A stretch of DNA of 64,000 nt from Methyloligella sp. GL2 (GTDB taxonomy: Bacteria; Pseudomonadota; Alphaproteobacteria; Rhizobiales; Methyloligellaceae). The stretch covers positions 2,902,988 through 2,966,987 of the forward strand of contig NZ_CP054476.1 in the NCBI RefSeq assembly GCF_013341275.1. Direction: 5' to 3'. Both the position numbers and the translations under genes were made by a program. This document shows, piece by piece, positions 49,447 to 59,095 of this stretch (position 1 is the first letter of the stretch; the number at the start of each line of letters is the position of its first letter). Below the pieces are notes generated by a model. The model saw nothing but the letters and a program-made list of their open reading frames with translations, ran no database searches and was not told where the DNA came from.

Positions 49447-51663
49447 ATGGCCGCCTTTCTGCAATCCCAGCTCGACTTCATTTTCTTCTTCTATGGGCTC
49501 GCCTTCATCCTGTTGGGCGCGGTGTGTTTCGGCATTCGTTATACCGAGCGCGAGGGCGCGGTATGGAAGGTTCTCGGCAGTTTCGGCTTCCTGCATGGCG
49601 GGTTGGAATGGCTCGATCTCATCGCGCTGATCTTCGGCGATTCTCCGGCCTTCGCCTGGTTCCGCACCGGGCTGATGATCTCATCCTATGTTCTGCTCAT
49701 CGAGTTCGCCCGTCAGGTCGCCATCCTGTCCAGCTTCACGGTCCCGGGCCGCTGGATCTATGGCGTGCTGCTGGTGCCGGTGGCGATCGGCGCCATCGCC
49801 GGAGGAAATGACGAGGCGAATGCGCTGGGACGGTATTTCTTCGGCTTCCCCGGTGCGATGGCAACGGCCTGGGTGTTTGCCTACCACGCGACATTGCTCT
49901 CCGGCCGGGAACGGAAGCTGGCGATCGGCGCCAGCGTCGGCATCGCGCTTTACGGCATCGTGGCCGGCCTCATCGTGCCCGCAGCGCCGATTTGGCCGGC
50001 AAGCGTTTTCAACTACGCCTGGTTCACCGAGACCACTGGTCTGCCCATCCAACTTGTACGCGGGCTGATCGCTTGCTGGACCGCCTTTGCGATTTGGGGC
50101 ATTTGGGGCCACAAGCTGATGCAGGAGATGGCGTCGACCCGCTATACCGCGCATCTGCAGCGGCTGTTCGCCATGACGCTTACGGCCATGGCGTTGATCC
50201 TGGTCTGCGGCTGGGTCCTCACCCAGTATCTCGGCGATATCTACAAAAAGAGCATCGAAGCGGAATCGGACGGCCATGTCTCTCTGGTCGCCAGCCATCT
50301 TGAAGACGAGATGGGCATTCTTGATTCCGTGGCCACGTCGCTTGCCGGCACACCGACGGTCCGCGCGCTTCTGGAAGGCGATGACAACCTCCCGCCGGGT
50401 CTCGGCCAGTATGTGCTGGACCTCAATGTTACCGCGGCGAGAGGGGAGTTCGGGCTGATCCTCAATTCGGCCGGCGATACCATCATCAGCTCCAACGGCA
50501 AGGGGCCGGTGGGCCGTGGCGAAATTGCCAAGTTCACGATCGCTCCTCAGCGCCTGCAGGCCCTTACCGGCAAACCGTTTCGCCAGCTTGCTTTTGCCCC
50601 GATGCGCCAAGAGAGCGTCTATTCGGTGAGCCTGCCGGTGCGCGATGCGGGCGGCGAGGTCATCGGCGCGGCGGTGCTGGAAAAATCGCTCGCCGCATTC
50701 GCCAGAGATCTCCGCGGACTGGAGACGCCATTCTTGCTGGCGGCCCCGAACGGCGTGGTTATGCTTTCCAACCGTCCGGAACTGCTGTTGAAGCCGCTCT
50801 GGTCTCTTCCGCCAGGATTGCTTCCGACCGTAGAGGCGGAGTACGGCAAGCTCAACTTGCCGCCGCTGCTCGAACGGCCTGTGGGCGATACAGAGTGGAT
50901 CCGGCTCGGCGGCACAAGGACCTTCGTGCAGCGGGAGCCGGCCGGTCAGAGTGGCTGGAGCATCGTCACCTTGACCGCGGCGCGCGGCATCTTCGCCAGC
51001 CGCGTGCTTGGGATCATCGTCACCTTGATGGTGACGGCCACGGCCCTGGTCTATCTCGCCGGCCGCGAGCGCCGTATCCACGACAATGTGCAGATGGACC
51101 AGCGGCTGGAGCTGGAACTGCTGGCCCGCGATCTCAAATCGCAAGCCACCACCGATCCCGTCACCGGTCTCCGCAACCGGGCGAAATTCAACAAGCGGCT
51201 GGCGGACGAGATGGCGCGGGCCGAGCGCTATGCAACGCCGTTCTCGCTCGTGCTTTACGATATCGACGGCTTCAAGACGATCAACGACACCCAGGGACAC
51301 CAGGTCGGCGACCAGCTGCTGGTCGAACTTTCGGAGCTGGTGGCCCGCAAGATCCGGCGCACCGATTTCTTCGCCCGCTGGGGCGGAGACGAATTTGCGA
51401 TCATCGCGACGCAAAGCAGTGGAGACCGTGCAGCGCGTTTGGCCAAGAGCCTGGTCAAGACCGTGTCGGAACACCGGTTCAAAGCGGCCCCGCATGTGAC
51501 CTGCAGCTTCGGCGTCGCCGAGTATAGCCGCGGCGAAACTGCCGAAAGCCTGTTGTCGCGCGCCGACGAGGCGCTCTATCGCGCCAAGATGAATGGCCGC
51601 AATCGCGCCGAACGTGCGCCGCCGCGCAAGCCCAACGGCTCGGGACTGGTGGAAGTCGCCTAA
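49447..51663 (+). CDS. Membrane diguanylate cyclase with periplasmic sensor (GGDEF)
   Basis: Makes cyclic di-GMP, the second messenger for biofilm formation and motility change. The 738-residue protein has seven N-terminal helices (residues about 8-222), a further helix (about 240-262), a periplasmic dCache-like sensor region of about 250 residues (KSIEAESDGHVSLVASHLEDEMGILDSV), a helix near 520-540 (VLGIIVTLMVTATALVYLAG) and a C-terminal GGDEF domain. The active-site loop GGDEF is at 646-650 and the RxxD inhibitory site at 637-640, so it is probably active and feedback-inhibited. It is single, convergent with the third RND pump, whose stop is 14 bases away. The ligand is unknown. Confidence 0.92.
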   Translation: MAAFLQSQLDFIFFFYGLAFILLGAVCFGIRYTEREGAVWKVLGSFGFLHGGLEWLDLIALIFGDSPAFAWFRTGLMISSYVLLIEFARQVAILSSFTVPGRWIYGVLLVPVAIGAIAGGNDEANALGRYFFGFPGAMATAWVFAYHATLLSGRERKLAIGASVGIALYGIVAGLIVPAAPIWPASVFNYAWFTETTGLPIQLVRGLIACWTAFAIWGIWGHKLMQEMASTRYTAHLQRLFAMTLTAMALILVCGWVLTQYLGDIYKKSIEAESDGHVSLVASHLEDEMGILDSVATSLAGTPTVRALLEGDDNLPPGLGQYVLDLNVTAARGEFGLILNSAGDTIISSNGKGPVGRGEIAKFTIAPQRLQALTGKPFRQLAFAPMRQESVYSVSLPVRDAGGEVIGAAVLEKSLAAFARDLRGLETPFLLAAPNGVVMLSNRPELLLKPLWSLPPGLLPTVEAEYGKLNLPPLLERPVGDTEWIRLGGTRTFVQREPAGQSGWSIVTLTAARGIFASRVLGIIVTLMVTATALVYLAGRERRIHDNVQMDQRLELELLARDLKSQATTDPVTGLRNRAKFNKRLADEMARAERYATPFSLVLYDIDGFKTINDTQGHQVGDQLLVELSELVARKIRRTDFFARWGGDEFAIIATQSSGDRAARLAKSLVKTVSEHRFKAAPHVTCSFGVAEYSRGETAESLLSRADEALYRAKMNGRNRAERAPPRKPNGSGLVEVA

Positions 51664-51677
51664 GGTCTAGCGATACT

Positions 51678-54600
51678 TCACGCCGCCTTCTTGCTGTCCG
51701 GCGCGGCGGCCTTGGAAGCCGCTTTCAGGCGGACCGGCCGCTTGGCATAGCCCGCAAATCTGAACACCGCCAATGTCAGCGCCGGCAGGAAGGTGAGCGT
51801 GACGATCGCGGTGCCGAGAATGCCGAACAGCACGATGGCACCGACGCCGCGATAGAGCTCGGTGCCCGCGCCGGGGATGAACACCAGCGGCGCGAGACCG
51901 CAAATCGTGGTGACCGTCGACATGGCGATGGGGCGCAGCCGGGAGGAGACCGCCTCCATCACAGCATCCTGCCCGCCCATGCCGAGATCGCGGACGTTAT
52001 AGAGCGCGCGATCGACGATCAGGATCGGGTTGTTCACCACCGTGCCCATCAGGATCAAAAAACCCAGCATGGTGATCATGTCGAAGGGCTGCACCAGCGG
52101 CTCCATGCCGAGCATGGGGAGCAGCGAGCCGACCCAATTCATCACCGCAAGCCCGACGAGACCGCCGGCCACGCCGAGCGGAATGGCGGTCATGATCAGA
52201 AGCGGATAGCCCCAATGGGTGAAGATGGCGACCAGCAGCAGATAGATGATGACGATGGCGACGACGTAGTTGCTGAACAGTGCGCTGCGGGTGGCGTCGA
52301 GATCGTCGGAGGCACCGGAAATATCCATGCTGACGCCGTAGGGCACTTGCGCCGTCTCGCGCAGGTAATCGACAAGCTGGCTCTTCACGATGCCAACGCC
52401 GGTCTCCAGCGCCACGCTCTCGGGCGGGATGATATTGAGGGTGACGGTGCGCTTGCCGTCGATGCGGCGGATGGTGCTGGTATCGACGGTCTCGTGGATA
52501 TCGGCGAGGGCTGCGAGCGGCACGATGGTGCCTTGCGGCGTGTGCACCGGAAGCTGCCCGACCGTATCGAGGGAGGTGGGCAGCCCGTTGCGGCTATAGA
52601 AATAGATGTCGATCTTCTCGTCGTCCTGGAAGAACTCGCCGACATAGGCGCCGTCGGTGAAGCTGGCGACGGTGAAGCCGAGATCGTCGGCCGTCATGCC
52701 GAGCTCGGCGGCACGCTCCCAGTTGGGACGCACCTCGATCAGCGGCTGCGACAGGGTCAGGGTCGGCGGATCGGCCTGGATGCGCGGGTGATCGAAAATC
52801 TCGTTGGCCCGGTCGTAGGCGGCCGAGGCGACGGCGTAGACGTCCTGCAGGCGGCGCCCCGAAATATCGAGGCTGATGCTGCGCGTGCCGCCATCGTTGC
52901 TGGTGATGATCGAGCCGCGGGAAACGAAGGCGCGCATGCCGGCATAGCTCTCGAATTTCCGCGTCAGCACGCTCATCAGCGCTTCGATATCGCCGGGATC
53001 GACGGTCTCGGCGACGATGCGCAAACCTTCCGCCTCGATGCGGAGGAAGACGTATTTCAGCGCCGGCACGTCGACCTCACCGTTGTGGAAGCGCGCCGGA
53101 TCGTCGTCGACGAAGGGCATCAGCTCGGCATTCAGCTCTTCGCCGATCTGGCTCATGGTGTCGAGATTGTAGCCGGGCGGCGCGTTCATGCGGGCGAACA
53201 CTTTAGGCTCCTCGCCCTCGGGCAGATATTCGGCCGGCGGGGTGAGTAACACGATGACCACGACGCTGGCGGCAATCACGCCAGCGATGACGGCGAAGCG
53301 GCGGAATGCCGTTGCGGTCAGCCAGGAGACGCCGCGCACGATGAGGCCGTCGCCGCGGCCTGCGCCCGCAGTCTTGCCTTGCGCGGCGAGATCGAGATAG
53401 GCCGCGGCGGTGGGGATCACCATGATGGCGACCAGCATGGAGGCGAGGATCGAGGCGGAAACCGCAATCGCGATGTCGGAGTAGAGCTGGCCGGCCTCCT
53501 CGGCGATGAACAGGATCGGCACGAAGACCAGCACGGTGGTCAGGGTCGAGGCGAGCACAGCAGGCCAGACCTTGCGCACGCCTTCGATGGCGGCGCGCAA
53601 GCGGTCGAGCCCGCGCCTTCGCTCCAGGTCGATGCTTTCCAACACGACGATGGAATTGTCCAAGGTCATGCCGATGGCGAAGGCGACGCCGGCCAGCGAG
53701 ATGACGTTGATGGTGCGGCCCGCGAGCGCCAGCCCGATAAAGGCCGCGATGGTACAGATGGGAATACCGAGGATGCCGACCAGCGTGGCGCGCGGCGATC
53801 GCAAGAATAGATACATCACCAGCGTGGCCAGCACCGCACCGATGGCGAGGTTGGTCCAGACATTGGCGATGGAGGCCTCGACATAAGTGACGTCGTCGGC
53901 GGTCTTCTCCAGGATCATCCCCGTCGGCTTCAGGATATCCTCGTTGATCGGCCCGACCTGCTCCATGATCGCCTTCTTGATGGCGATGACATTGGAGCCC
54001 GGCTCGCGGCGGATAGAGACGAAGATGATCGGCCGCTCGTTGACGAAAGCCCGCTGGTAGATCTCGAAATGGCCGAGCTTCACATCGGCCACGTCGCCCA
54101 GGCGGATAATGGTGCCGCCGCGCCGGGCGATGATCAGATCCTTGAGCGAGTCCGGATCGTCGAAGCGGCCGATGGTGCGCAGCAGATAGCGCCGCTTGCC
54201 GCTTTCGATCTCGCCGCCGGAGGTGTCGCGGTTCCGGTTGCGGACCGCTTCACGCACCTCAGTCAGCGACAGGTTGCGCTCGGCCAGAGCGGCGGCATCG
54301 AAGACGATCTGAATCTGCTTTTCCGCGCCGCCGCCGACGCGGACATTTTCCACGCCGGGCACGTTCTCAAGCCGCGGGCGCACCTCGTCCTCGACGAAGT
54401 CGAGCATCATATCCATATCGAGCTGGCGCGGATTTCCGGGCAGCGGCGAGACCCGGAAGAACATGAAGGAATTGGCGCTGAACGAGCTGGCGAAGATGCG
54501 CGGCTGGTCGACATTCTCCGGGTAGGAGGGAACCTGGCTCAGCGCATTGTTGATGCGGATCAGCGTCTCGTTGAGATCGATATCGTAGGGAAATTCCAGC

Positions 54601-54869
54601 TCGATCTCGGCGCTGCCGCTTTCGGCGCGGGCGATCAGCCGCTCCAGGCTGGGGATCGAGCGGAGATATTCCTCCTGCTCGATCAGGATTTCCTTCTCGA
54701 TATCCTGGGGCGTGGCGCCAGACCAGCGGGTCTGGACGGTGACGGTGCGGACCTCCAGATCCGGGATCATCTGCACAGGAATACGGAATGCGGCGACGAT
54801 GCCGAGCACGCAAATGATCAGCGTGGCGACTGCGACCAGGGTTCCGTGCGTAACGATCCGTTCAAACAC
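51678..54869 (-). CDS. RND efflux transporter, third pump (helix 4 LDNS variant)
   Basis: RND exporter of 1063 residues, starting MFERIVTHGTLVAVATLIICVLG. It has the paired helix clusters and two large periplasmic loops of the family. In helix 4 the usual Asp-Asp pair reads Asp-Asn (GMTLDNSIVVLES), a variant found in a known HAE1 subgroup. The second half has FLILMGTVVNNPILIVDRALYNVRDL, differing from the KNAILIVE motif of AcrB. The adaptor gene ends 54 bases upstream. It is likely a drug or lipid exporter of a group distinct from the pumps at 27710 and 35328; substrate unknown. Confidence 0.9.
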   Translation of the reverse strand: MFERIVTHGTLVAVATLIICVLGIVAAFRIPVQMIPDLEVRTVTVQTRWSGATPQDIEKEILIEQEEYLRSIPSLERLIARAESGSAEIELEFPYDIDLNETLIRINNALSQVPSYPENVDQPRIFASSFSANSFMFFRVSPLPGNPRQLDMDMMLDFVEDEVRPRLENVPGVENVRVGGGAEKQIQIVFDAAALAERNLSLTEVREAVRNRNRDTSGGEIESGKRRYLLRTIGRFDDPDSLKDLIIARRGGTIIRLGDVADVKLGHFEIYQRAFVNERPIIFVSIRREPGSNVIAIKKAIMEQVGPINEDILKPTGMILEKTADDVTYVEASIANVWTNLAIGAVLATLVMYLFLRSPRATLVGILGIPICTIAAFIGLALAGRTINVISLAGVAFAIGMTLDNSIVVLESIDLERRRGLDRLRAAIEGVRKVWPAVLASTLTTVLVFVPILFIAEEAGQLYSDIAIAVSASILASMLVAIMVIPTAAAYLDLAAQGKTAGAGRGDGLIVRGVSWLTATAFRRFAVIAGVIAASVVVIVLLTPPAEYLPEGEEPKVFARMNAPPGYNLDTMSQIGEELNAELMPFVDDDPARFHNGEVDVPALKYVFLRIEAEGLRIVAETVDPGDIEALMSVLTRKFESYAGMRAFVSRGSIITSNDGGTRSISLDISGRRLQDVYAVASAAYDRANEIFDHPRIQADPPTLTLSQPLIEVRPNWERAAELGMTADDLGFTVASFTDGAYVGEFFQDDEKIDIYFYSRNGLPTSLDTVGQLPVHTPQGTIVPLAALADIHETVDTSTIRRIDGKRTVTLNIIPPESVALETGVGIVKSQLVDYLRETAQVPYGVSMDISGASDDLDATRSALFSNYVVAIVIIYLLLVAIFTHWGYPLLIMTAIPLGVAGGLVGLAVMNWVGSLLPMLGMEPLVQPFDMITMLGFLILMGTVVNNPILIVDRALYNVRDLGMGGQDAVMEAVSSRLRPIAMSTVTTICGLAPLVFIPGAGTELYRGVGAIVLFGILGTAIVTLTFLPALTLAVFRFAGYAKRPVRLKAASKAAAPDSKKAA

Positions 54870-54923
54870 CCGGGCAGGATCCTTTCTTGCCCCTTTTATT
54901 ATTCGTGCCTCTAGCCATGGCGG

Positions 54924-55985
54924 TTAGCTGGCAAGCCGGACGGCTTGCCCCTCGTGCAAGGATTCATTGCCGCGCACCACCACCTGCTCGCCGTCCTTCA
55001 GGCCGGAGAGCACCTGCACCATGCCGCCGAAGGCGAGGCCGATCTCGATCTTGCGTTCCTTGACCTGAGCGACGCCGTCTTCTTCCTCGACCACCCAGAC
55101 GGTGATACGTCCGTCGGGATGGCGGATCAGCGCATCGCGGCTGACCACAACATCCTCGTCGCCGGTCTTCAATTTGAGTTTGGTGCGGGCCGACATGCCC
55201 GGGGTGATGGGCAGATTCTCGTCGACGGGAAGCACCCGCAAGGTGAAGGTGCGGGCATCGGGATCGCTGACCGGGATCAGCGCACCGATCTTCGCCGGGA
55301 AGGTTTTTCCGGGGATGGCGTCGAACACCAGGCTCGCCTCGGCGCCCTTGCTGACTTGCGCGAAATATTGCTGTGGCACCGGCGCATCGATACGCAGGCC
55401 TTTCATCGCTACAAGCTCGAAGGCGGCCGTGCCGGTGGCAAGCCATTGGCCGAGCTCGGCCATGCGTTCGGAGATGATGCCGTCATAAGGCGCGCGCAGC
55501 TTGTGGCGCTCCAGAATCGCGGCGCGGCGGGCGAGCTCGGCCTTGCGGCTCTCCAGCGCGGCGGTGTCGATCTCGACCTCGGCGGCGCGCGCCTCGGCTT
55601 CATTCTGGGTGCCGTAATTACGCGAGGCGAGCTTGTCGGCGATCCGCAAGCGGCGCTTGGAATCGGCAAGCTCGGCTTCGGCCTGATGGGTCAGAGCCTC
55701 GGCCTGGCTGTAGGCCGCCTCTTCGATCTCGGCATCGAGCTCCAAGAGAAGATCGCCCTGTTTCACCTCGGCACCGCTATCGTAATAGATGGCGCTGACC
55801 AGTCCATCAACCGAGGTGGAAATCTGCGAAGCGCGCGGCGAGGTGACGGTCGCCGACAGCTCCAGCTCGCGGACCACGGGGGACAGTTTGGCGGTTTCCG
55901 TCTCGACCGGCGGCGCATCGGTCTGGGCGCTCGCCGGGACGGCGCAAACCAGGAGAAAAAAGGACGCGGCGAGAAAAGCTTGCAT
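54924..55985 (-). CDS. RND periplasmic adaptor, third pump
   Basis: Membrane-fusion protein of about 353 residues with signal peptide MQAFLAASFFLLVCAVPASA starting at the ATG at 55985; a frame to 56063 would add 26 residues that do not look like a signal. The body has VTSPRASQISTSVDGLVSAIYYDSGAEVKQGDLLLELDAEIEE, a helical hairpin SQAEALTHQAEAELADSKRRLRIADKLASRNY, and a beta-barrel with IDAPVPQQYFAQVSKGAEASLVF. No lipobox. It is encoded 54 bases before the RND gene, in the same direction, making an adaptor-pump pair. The start is uncertain, as no clear ribosome site precedes either ATG. Confidence 0.87.
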   Translation of the reverse strand: MQAFLAASFFLLVCAVPASAQTDAPPVETETAKLSPVVRELELSATVTSPRASQISTSVDGLVSAIYYDSGAEVKQGDLLLELDAEIEEAAYSQAEALTHQAEAELADSKRRLRIADKLASRNYGTQNEAEARAAEVEIDTAALESRKAELARRAAILERHKLRAPYDGIISERMAELGQWLATGTAAFELVAMKGLRIDAPVPQQYFAQVSKGAEASLVFDAIPGKTFPAKIGALIPVSDPDARTFTLRVLPVDENLPITPGMSARTKLKLKTGDEDVVVSRDALIRHPDGRITVWVVEEEDGVAQVKERKIEIGLAFGGMVQVLSGLKDGEQVVVRGNESLHEGQAVRLAS

Positions 55986-56350
55986 CGACCGAACATGCCG
56001 GCATCGCGCAACGCCGCCATGACAGGCAAAGCCGGGCAGATCATTCGTCACGTTGGGCGTCATGGCGAAGACTCTATCCTTCCGAATATCGGCCCCCGGA
56101 CCTCGGCTTATCCCGGCGCGGCAGGAATTTGGGGGGCTCTGCGCCGGTTTGCAAACCCTATGAGGCGCAAAAGGCCGGTCAAGGCCAATCTGGCAAGGGA
56201 TAATGCCACGCGCGCCTCTTTCCGACTGAAATTATAGGTAAATATCGCTGATCGTGGCCTCATCCCGGCCACCCGGCTCTCGAAAGCTCTCTTGCAAGCT
56301 TTGCGGCTTCCGTGATCTCTCAGGGGCGCCGAGGCGAGAAAGGACCATCG
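55986..56350. other. Divergent upstream region of third pump and beta-helix gene
   Basis: No gene is seen. It holds the promoters of the adaptor (minus) and the beta-helix protein (plus). Nothing else of note. Confidence 0.5.
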
Positions 56351-57382
56351 ATGACGAAACGAGGCTGCGCGGCGATCGGCATCGCCGCATCTTGTGCATT
56401 GGCCATCGGGCTTGTGGGCCCTGCCCCGGCGGCGGCCGATGCTTCGCCCTCCTGCGATGTGACGCCCCGCACCTCCTTGGTGGTGAACGTCAAGGATATG
56501 GGCGCCAAGGGCGACGGCAAGACCAACGACACCAATGCGATCCGCCGCGCGATCCAAAAGGTCGCCGGCACGGGCGGCATGGTCTATGTCCCGAAGGGCG
56601 TCTATCTGGTCGACACGGTGAAGAAGCGGCTGAGCCTCGGCAGCGACATGACCTTCAAGCTCGCCGATGGGGCGGTGCTGAAGGCGATCCCGACCGGCTC
56701 GCAGCGCTATTCGGTGCTGATGGTCCAGGGCATCTCGCAGGTCAACATCACCGGCGGCACGCTGCTGGGCGACCGCAAGGAACATAAGGGCAAAGGCGGC
56801 GAATGGGGCATGGGCATCCGCATCGCCGGAGATGCGCGCCATATCACCATCGCCGGGGTCAGCGCGACGCATATGTGGGGCGATGGGTTCTATGTTTCCG
56901 GCGCCAGCGATATCCGCTTCTGCGGGGTGAATGCCGATCAGAACCGGCGCCAAGGGCTGTCGATCATCTCGGCCACGAACGTGCTGGTGCGGGATTCCAT
57001 CTTCCAGAACACTCATGGCACGGCGCCGGCTTCCGGCATCGATCTGGAGCCGGACAAGCGCTCCACGGGCATCGCCAATATCCGCATCGAGAATAATCAG
57101 TTCATCGACAATCAGGGCGACGGGCTGATGGTGAGCGGCAAGAGGGCGGAGATCCGCAACGTGAAGATCATCCGCAACACGTTCAAAGGCAGCCGGCCGA
57201 TCCTGGTGGAGAACGCGCCGAAGCTTCGCCAGAACGACATCTGCTACAACCGCTTCATCACCTATCAGAAGCAGGACGCGGCGGGGATGAATGCCTATGC
57301 CGAGCCGGTGCAGCGCATCGTCAGCCAGTCGGGATGCGAAAATAGCGGCATCGAGATCCACCGCGTGACCAAGAAGAAATAA
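56351..57382 (+). CDS. Exported right-handed beta-helix protein (pectate lyase superfamily)
   Basis: Secreted parallel beta-helix protein of 343 residues. Signal peptide MTKRGCAAIGIAASCALAIG, cleaved near AAADA. It opens with the pectate-lyase superfamily motif VNVKDMGAKGDGKTNDTNAIRRAIQKV, then GGMVYVPKGVYLV, then a ladder of short strands (IRIAGDARHITIAGVS; DIRFCGVNADQNRRQGLSIIS; IRIENNQFIDNQGDGLMVSG). It could be a polysaccharide lyase or hydrolase, or a surface protein. Catalytic residues cannot be assigned. Start ATG has GAAAGGA seven bases before. It stands alone, diverging from the third pump and followed by the ankyrin gene. Confidence 0.8.
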   Translation: MTKRGCAAIGIAASCALAIGLVGPAPAAADASPSCDVTPRTSLVVNVKDMGAKGDGKTNDTNAIRRAIQKVAGTGGMVYVPKGVYLVDTVKKRLSLGSDMTFKLADGAVLKAIPTGSQRYSVLMVQGISQVNITGGTLLGDRKEHKGKGGEWGMGIRIAGDARHITIAGVSATHMWGDGFYVSGASDIRFCGVNADQNRRQGLSIISATNVLVRDSIFQNTHGTAPASGIDLEPDKRSTGIANIRIENNQFIDNQGDGLMVSGKRAEIRNVKIIRNTFKGSRPILVENAPKLRQNDICYNRFITYQKQDAAGMNAYAEPVQRIVSQSGCENSGIEIHRVTKKK

Positions 57383-57447
57383 GCGCTCGCGGCGGGCGCT
57401 GTGGTTTCAACTCGACGGCGTCAAACAGAGCCAGTAAAATTGAGCCC

Positions 57448-58386
57448 ATGACCTTTCGGCGCGTGACAGTCTCGCTGACGCATCCGGCCTTGCTTCTTGG
57501 CACACTCCTCAGTGCCGCGCTGCCGAATGCGGCGCTTGCCAACGACAAGGACTGCGTGATTCTGGAGGAGAGCTACGCCCAGATCGCGCGTCATGCCAGC
57601 CCCATCGAACGCAACAATATGCTGTTCTCCGCCACCGATAAGGGGTGCGAGAAACTGGCTCTGCTGACGCTCGAAGACGGCGCCTCGCTACAGGCGCGGG
57701 ACCGCTTCGGCGCCAATCCGCTGGCCCATGCGGCAAAGGCGGGACAGCCGGAGCTGGCCGCCGTATTCCTCGAACGGGGCGCGGCAATCGACGCCCGCGA
57801 TCTGGACGACTCGACCGCGCTCTACAAGGCGGCGGAGACCGGGCGGATGGATGTGGTCGAGCTGTTGGTCAAGCACGGGGCCAAGGTCGACCTCCCCGGC
57901 CGCAGCGGGATCACACCGCTCGGCGCGGCCGCCTATATGGGCAGCATGCCGATCGCCACCTTCCTGATCGGGCAAGGCGCCGATCCCAACCGGATCGACG
58001 AGACCGGCAAGACCGCCATCGTCTATTCGGCGGGGCGGGGCTTCACCCAGCTGACCGAGCTGCTTCTGGATAATGGCGTGGACGTCAACGCCCGCTACGG
58101 CAACGATCTGACCGTGCTGATGTGGGCGGCGGGCTATTCCAGCGAAGCGGGCCTACGCGACATGCAGAAGGTCATCGCCCTGCTTCTGGAGCGCGGCGCC
58201 AAGGTCGACGATCAGGATAATCGCGGGCGCACCGCGCTGATGATCGCCGCGGAGCTGGATCATGCCGCGGCGGTCGATCTGCTGCTCGAACACGGCGCCG
58301 ACAAGACCTTGCGCGACAGCCAGGGCAAGCGGGCGAGCGACCTGACTTCCCTCACCGCTTTGCGGGAGAAGCTGGCCGCCCGCTAA
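57448..58386 (+). CDS. Exported ankyrin-repeat protein
   Basis: Secreted or periplasmic protein of 312 residues with signal peptide MTFRRVTVSLTHPALLLGTLLSAALPNAALA. About seven ankyrin repeats follow from residue 65: RFGANPLAHAAKAGQPELAAVFLERGAAID, DDSTALYKAAETGRMDVVELLVKHGAKVD, RSGITPLGAAAYMGSMPIATFLIGQGADPN and so on to ALMIAAELDHAAAVDLLLEHGADK. Each is close to the 33-residue ankyrin consensus. Ankyrin domains bind protein partners; no enzyme domain is attached. It is on the same strand as the beta-helix gene, 65 bases after it, and convergent with the cytochrome c gene. Confidence 0.88.
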   Translation: MTFRRVTVSLTHPALLLGTLLSAALPNAALANDKDCVILEESYAQIARHASPIERNNMLFSATDKGCEKLALLTLEDGASLQARDRFGANPLAHAAKAGQPELAAVFLERGAAIDARDLDDSTALYKAAETGRMDVVELLVKHGAKVDLPGRSGITPLGAAAYMGSMPIATFLIGQGADPNRIDETGKTAIVYSAGRGFTQLTELLLDNGVDVNARYGNDLTVLMWAAGYSSEAGLRDMQKVIALLLERGAKVDDQDNRGRTALMIAAELDHAAAVDLLLEHGADKTLRDSQGKRASDLTSLTALREKLAAR

Positions 58387-58391
58387 CGCCG

Positions 58392-58997
58392 CTAGCGGTT
58401 TCCGAGATAGGCGTCGATCTGCAGCCCGGCGAGATATTTCGCCAGCGCGGCGATGTCGTCCTTCGAGGCGGATTTCATCAGATCCGACATGCCGGGATTG
58501 TTGCCGCGGCTGCCGTCTCGGAAGGCCAGCATGGTCTTATGCAGGTATTCCTCCGACTGGCCGGCGAGCCTCGCCGTGGTGCCGTCGCCCTGGAAATGAT
58601 CGAGGTGACAGCCGCGGCAGCCAATCGAGGAGGCAGCGGTCTGCGCCATCTTGGTGACATCGTCGGGGGCCGAAGGCTGGCCGAGATTGGGCCATTTCTG
58701 CTTGGTAAAATAGGCAGCGAGTTCCTGCATGTCGGACTTCTCCAGCTGGGCCGCGATGGGCTCCATGATGGGGTTCTTGCGGAAGCCCTTCTTGAAGTCG
58801 CGAAGCTGCAGATAGAGATAGCCCTCGTTCTGCCCCCAGATGACCGGCGTCTCCTTATTGATCGGAACGCCGTCCGCCCCGTGACAACCGGCGCAGATCG
58901 CCGCCTTGGCCGGTGCCTCCTGGGCGAGAAGATTTCCGCTGGCGAACGCAGCGGCAAGACACAGCGCCAAAGCCATGGCGCGAGCAAACAAATTCAT
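58392..58997 (-). CDS. Exported dihaem cytochrome c (c4-like) of the PQQ module
   Basis: Periplasmic electron carrier of 201 residues with two haem-attachment motifs: CAGCH at 35-39 and CRGCH at 127-131, giving two cytochrome c domains as in cytochrome c4. Signal peptide MNLFARAMALALCLAAAFASG, with the mature chain near AQEAP. Each domain has a likely Met ligand (NPIMEPI; NNPGMSDLM). The ATG at 58997 has GGGGAA upstream. It follows the PQQ dehydrogenase gene in the same direction with about 100 bases between, and probably takes electrons from it. The short 3' end is convergent with the ankyrin gene. Confidence 0.87.
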   Translation of the reverse strand: MNLFARAMALALCLAAAFASGNLLAQEAPAKAAICAGCHGADGVPINKETPVIWGQNEGYLYLQLRDFKKGFRKNPIMEPIAAQLEKSDMQELAAYFTKQKWPNLGQPSAPDDVTKMAQTAASSIGCRGCHLDHFQGDGTTARLAGQSEEYLHKTMLAFRDGSRGNNPGMSDLMKSASKDDIAALAKYLAGLQIDAYLGNR

Positions 58998-59095
58998 CGA
59001 AATTCCCCATCTCAACCGTGTTCTTCAGCGGTCGCGAAAAGGACGGAGCGAAACGCCCCGTCCTTGCCGCAACAGCGTGTCGTTGCCGGCAACGA

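Noticed and set aside
49681..51495. A 604-codon open frame opposite the diguanylate cyclase
   Set aside because: Antisense shadow of a gene with full GGDEF and membrane features; the product is low-complexity Arg/Gly/Asp sequence.
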